A stretch of DNA of 64,000 nt from Shewanella frigidimarina (GTDB lineage Bacteria; Pseudomonadota; Gammaproteobacteria; Enterobacterales; Shewanellaceae): contig NZ_RKKE01000001.1 of NCBI RefSeq assembly GCF_003797125.1, positions 558,001 to 622,000 of the forward strand. Direction: 5' to 3'. Position numbers and translations under genes: made by a program. A model generated the notes under the pieces. It saw only the letters and a list, made by a program, of their open reading frames with translations. It was not told the DNA's origin and ran no database searches. Position 1 is the first letter of the stretch. Each line of letters opens with the position of its first letter. Shown piece after piece: positions 63,797-64,000 of this stretch.

Positions 63797-64000
63797 ATGA
63801 ACATCCATACTATTGCAGGTCACCTAAACGGACTGTGCGATCAAAGCAAAACCGGTTTTCAGTTTGATTGTTATCCAATTGACGGTGATGTTGAAGTGTT
63901 ACAAGTCAATATTGTCGGCCGAGAAGAAATTCCGGTGTTTGTATCAGTAACTGACAACCAAATATTGTGTATCAGTTATTTGTGGGGCGAAAACGAAGTA
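63797..64000 (+). CDS. yjfI: DUF2170 family protein (YjfI-like), 3' end off window
   Basis: The first 68 residues (MNIHTIAGHLNGLCDQSKTG, then FDCYPIDGDVEVLQVNIVGREEIPVFVSVTDNQILCISYLWGENEV) match DUF2170. In enterics yjfI heads yjfIJKLMC with a PspA-like YjfJ, so a PspA homologue is expected just past the right edge. AAGGA lies at good spacing before the ATG at 63797, with the double palindrome directly upstream. Confidence 0.87.
   Translation, partial: MNIHTIAGHLNGLCDQSKTGFQFDCYPIDGDVEVLQVNIVGREEIPVFVSVTDNQILCISYLWGENEV

Noticed and set aside
1..64000. CRISPR arrays, tRNA/rRNA genes, insertion sequences, prophage or integron attC sites
   Set aside because: I scanned both strands for repeat-spacer periodicity, cloverleaf-like and transposase-like sequences and found none that I could support.

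Overview
The window reads as an AT-rich gammaproteobacterial chromosome segment, almost certainly Shewanella or a close relative. Support comes from the gene set (Na+-NQR subunit A, CydDC, RhlE and DbpA helicases, SlyX with a terminal PPPHY, DUF3081, TIGR02450, a GlnE beside the yjf-type DUF350/SpeE genes), the order hpt-ubiX-mpl next to a YadGH-type ABC exporter, and short gene spacings. I saw no rRNA, tRNA, CRISPR array, insertion sequence or prophage. This is mostly core genome with accessory envelope and regulatory genes.

Layout. 1-5.0 kb: 3' truncated nqrA and the cydDC exporter, all on minus. 5.3-11 kb: orphan DUF3626 gene, convergent rhlE and dbpA sharing a terminator, and pirin. 11-15 kb: TonB/TolA-like single-pass protein, Aer-type PAS chemoreceptor, and a YqjD/YqjE-like envelope operon with a third overlapping gene. 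15.3-20 kb: iron-siderophore module (TonB receptor with a putative Fur box, two small membrane proteins, PepSY reductase) ending in a 59-bp near-perfect palindrome. 20-25 kb: small genes, a diguanylate cyclase, Zn-ribbon protein, DUF2306, and an orphan periplasmic binding protein. 25.6-31.5 kb: YadGH-type ABC exporter, hpt, ubiX, mpl and azlCD. 31.7-39.5 kb: FkpA, WD40 lipoprotein, slyX, then def paralogue, TPR lipoprotein and LpoB-like, then an M1 aminopeptidase lipoprotein. 39.6-46.6 kb: nuclease-family protein, CIA30, HAD phosphatase, TIGR02450, Sel1 protein, and a MarR-HlyD-DUF2955 efflux operon with two matching palindromic operators. 46.7-51 kb: quinol nitric oxide reductase norB and its activator norR. 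51-57 kb: L,D-transpeptidase, bactofilin, ZapE-like ATPase, DUF3081, SbtA-like transporter, GAF-GGDEF protein. 57-64 kb: glnE, then lipoprotein-DUF350-SpeE and the first gene of a DUF2170 (YjfI-type) operon running off the right edge.

The best regulatory finds are two. (1) Three GT-N7-AC sites plus a -24/-12 type promoter precede norB, and a fourth such site precedes norR, giving a complete NO-sensing circuit. (2) A 13-bp palindrome (GACATAWTATGTC) occurs once before the lipoprotein-DUF350-SpeE operon and twice before the DUF2170 gene, each time in the same register to a plausible promoter. That ties a polyamine-synthase-like membrane protein, DUF350 and the YjfI system into one candidate regulon whose regulator is not in the window. 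Other leads are an orphan strong terminator at 40971-41004 (small RNA or attenuator), and a duplicated ribosome-binding segment before azlC that creates a stop/start-coupled mini-ORF.
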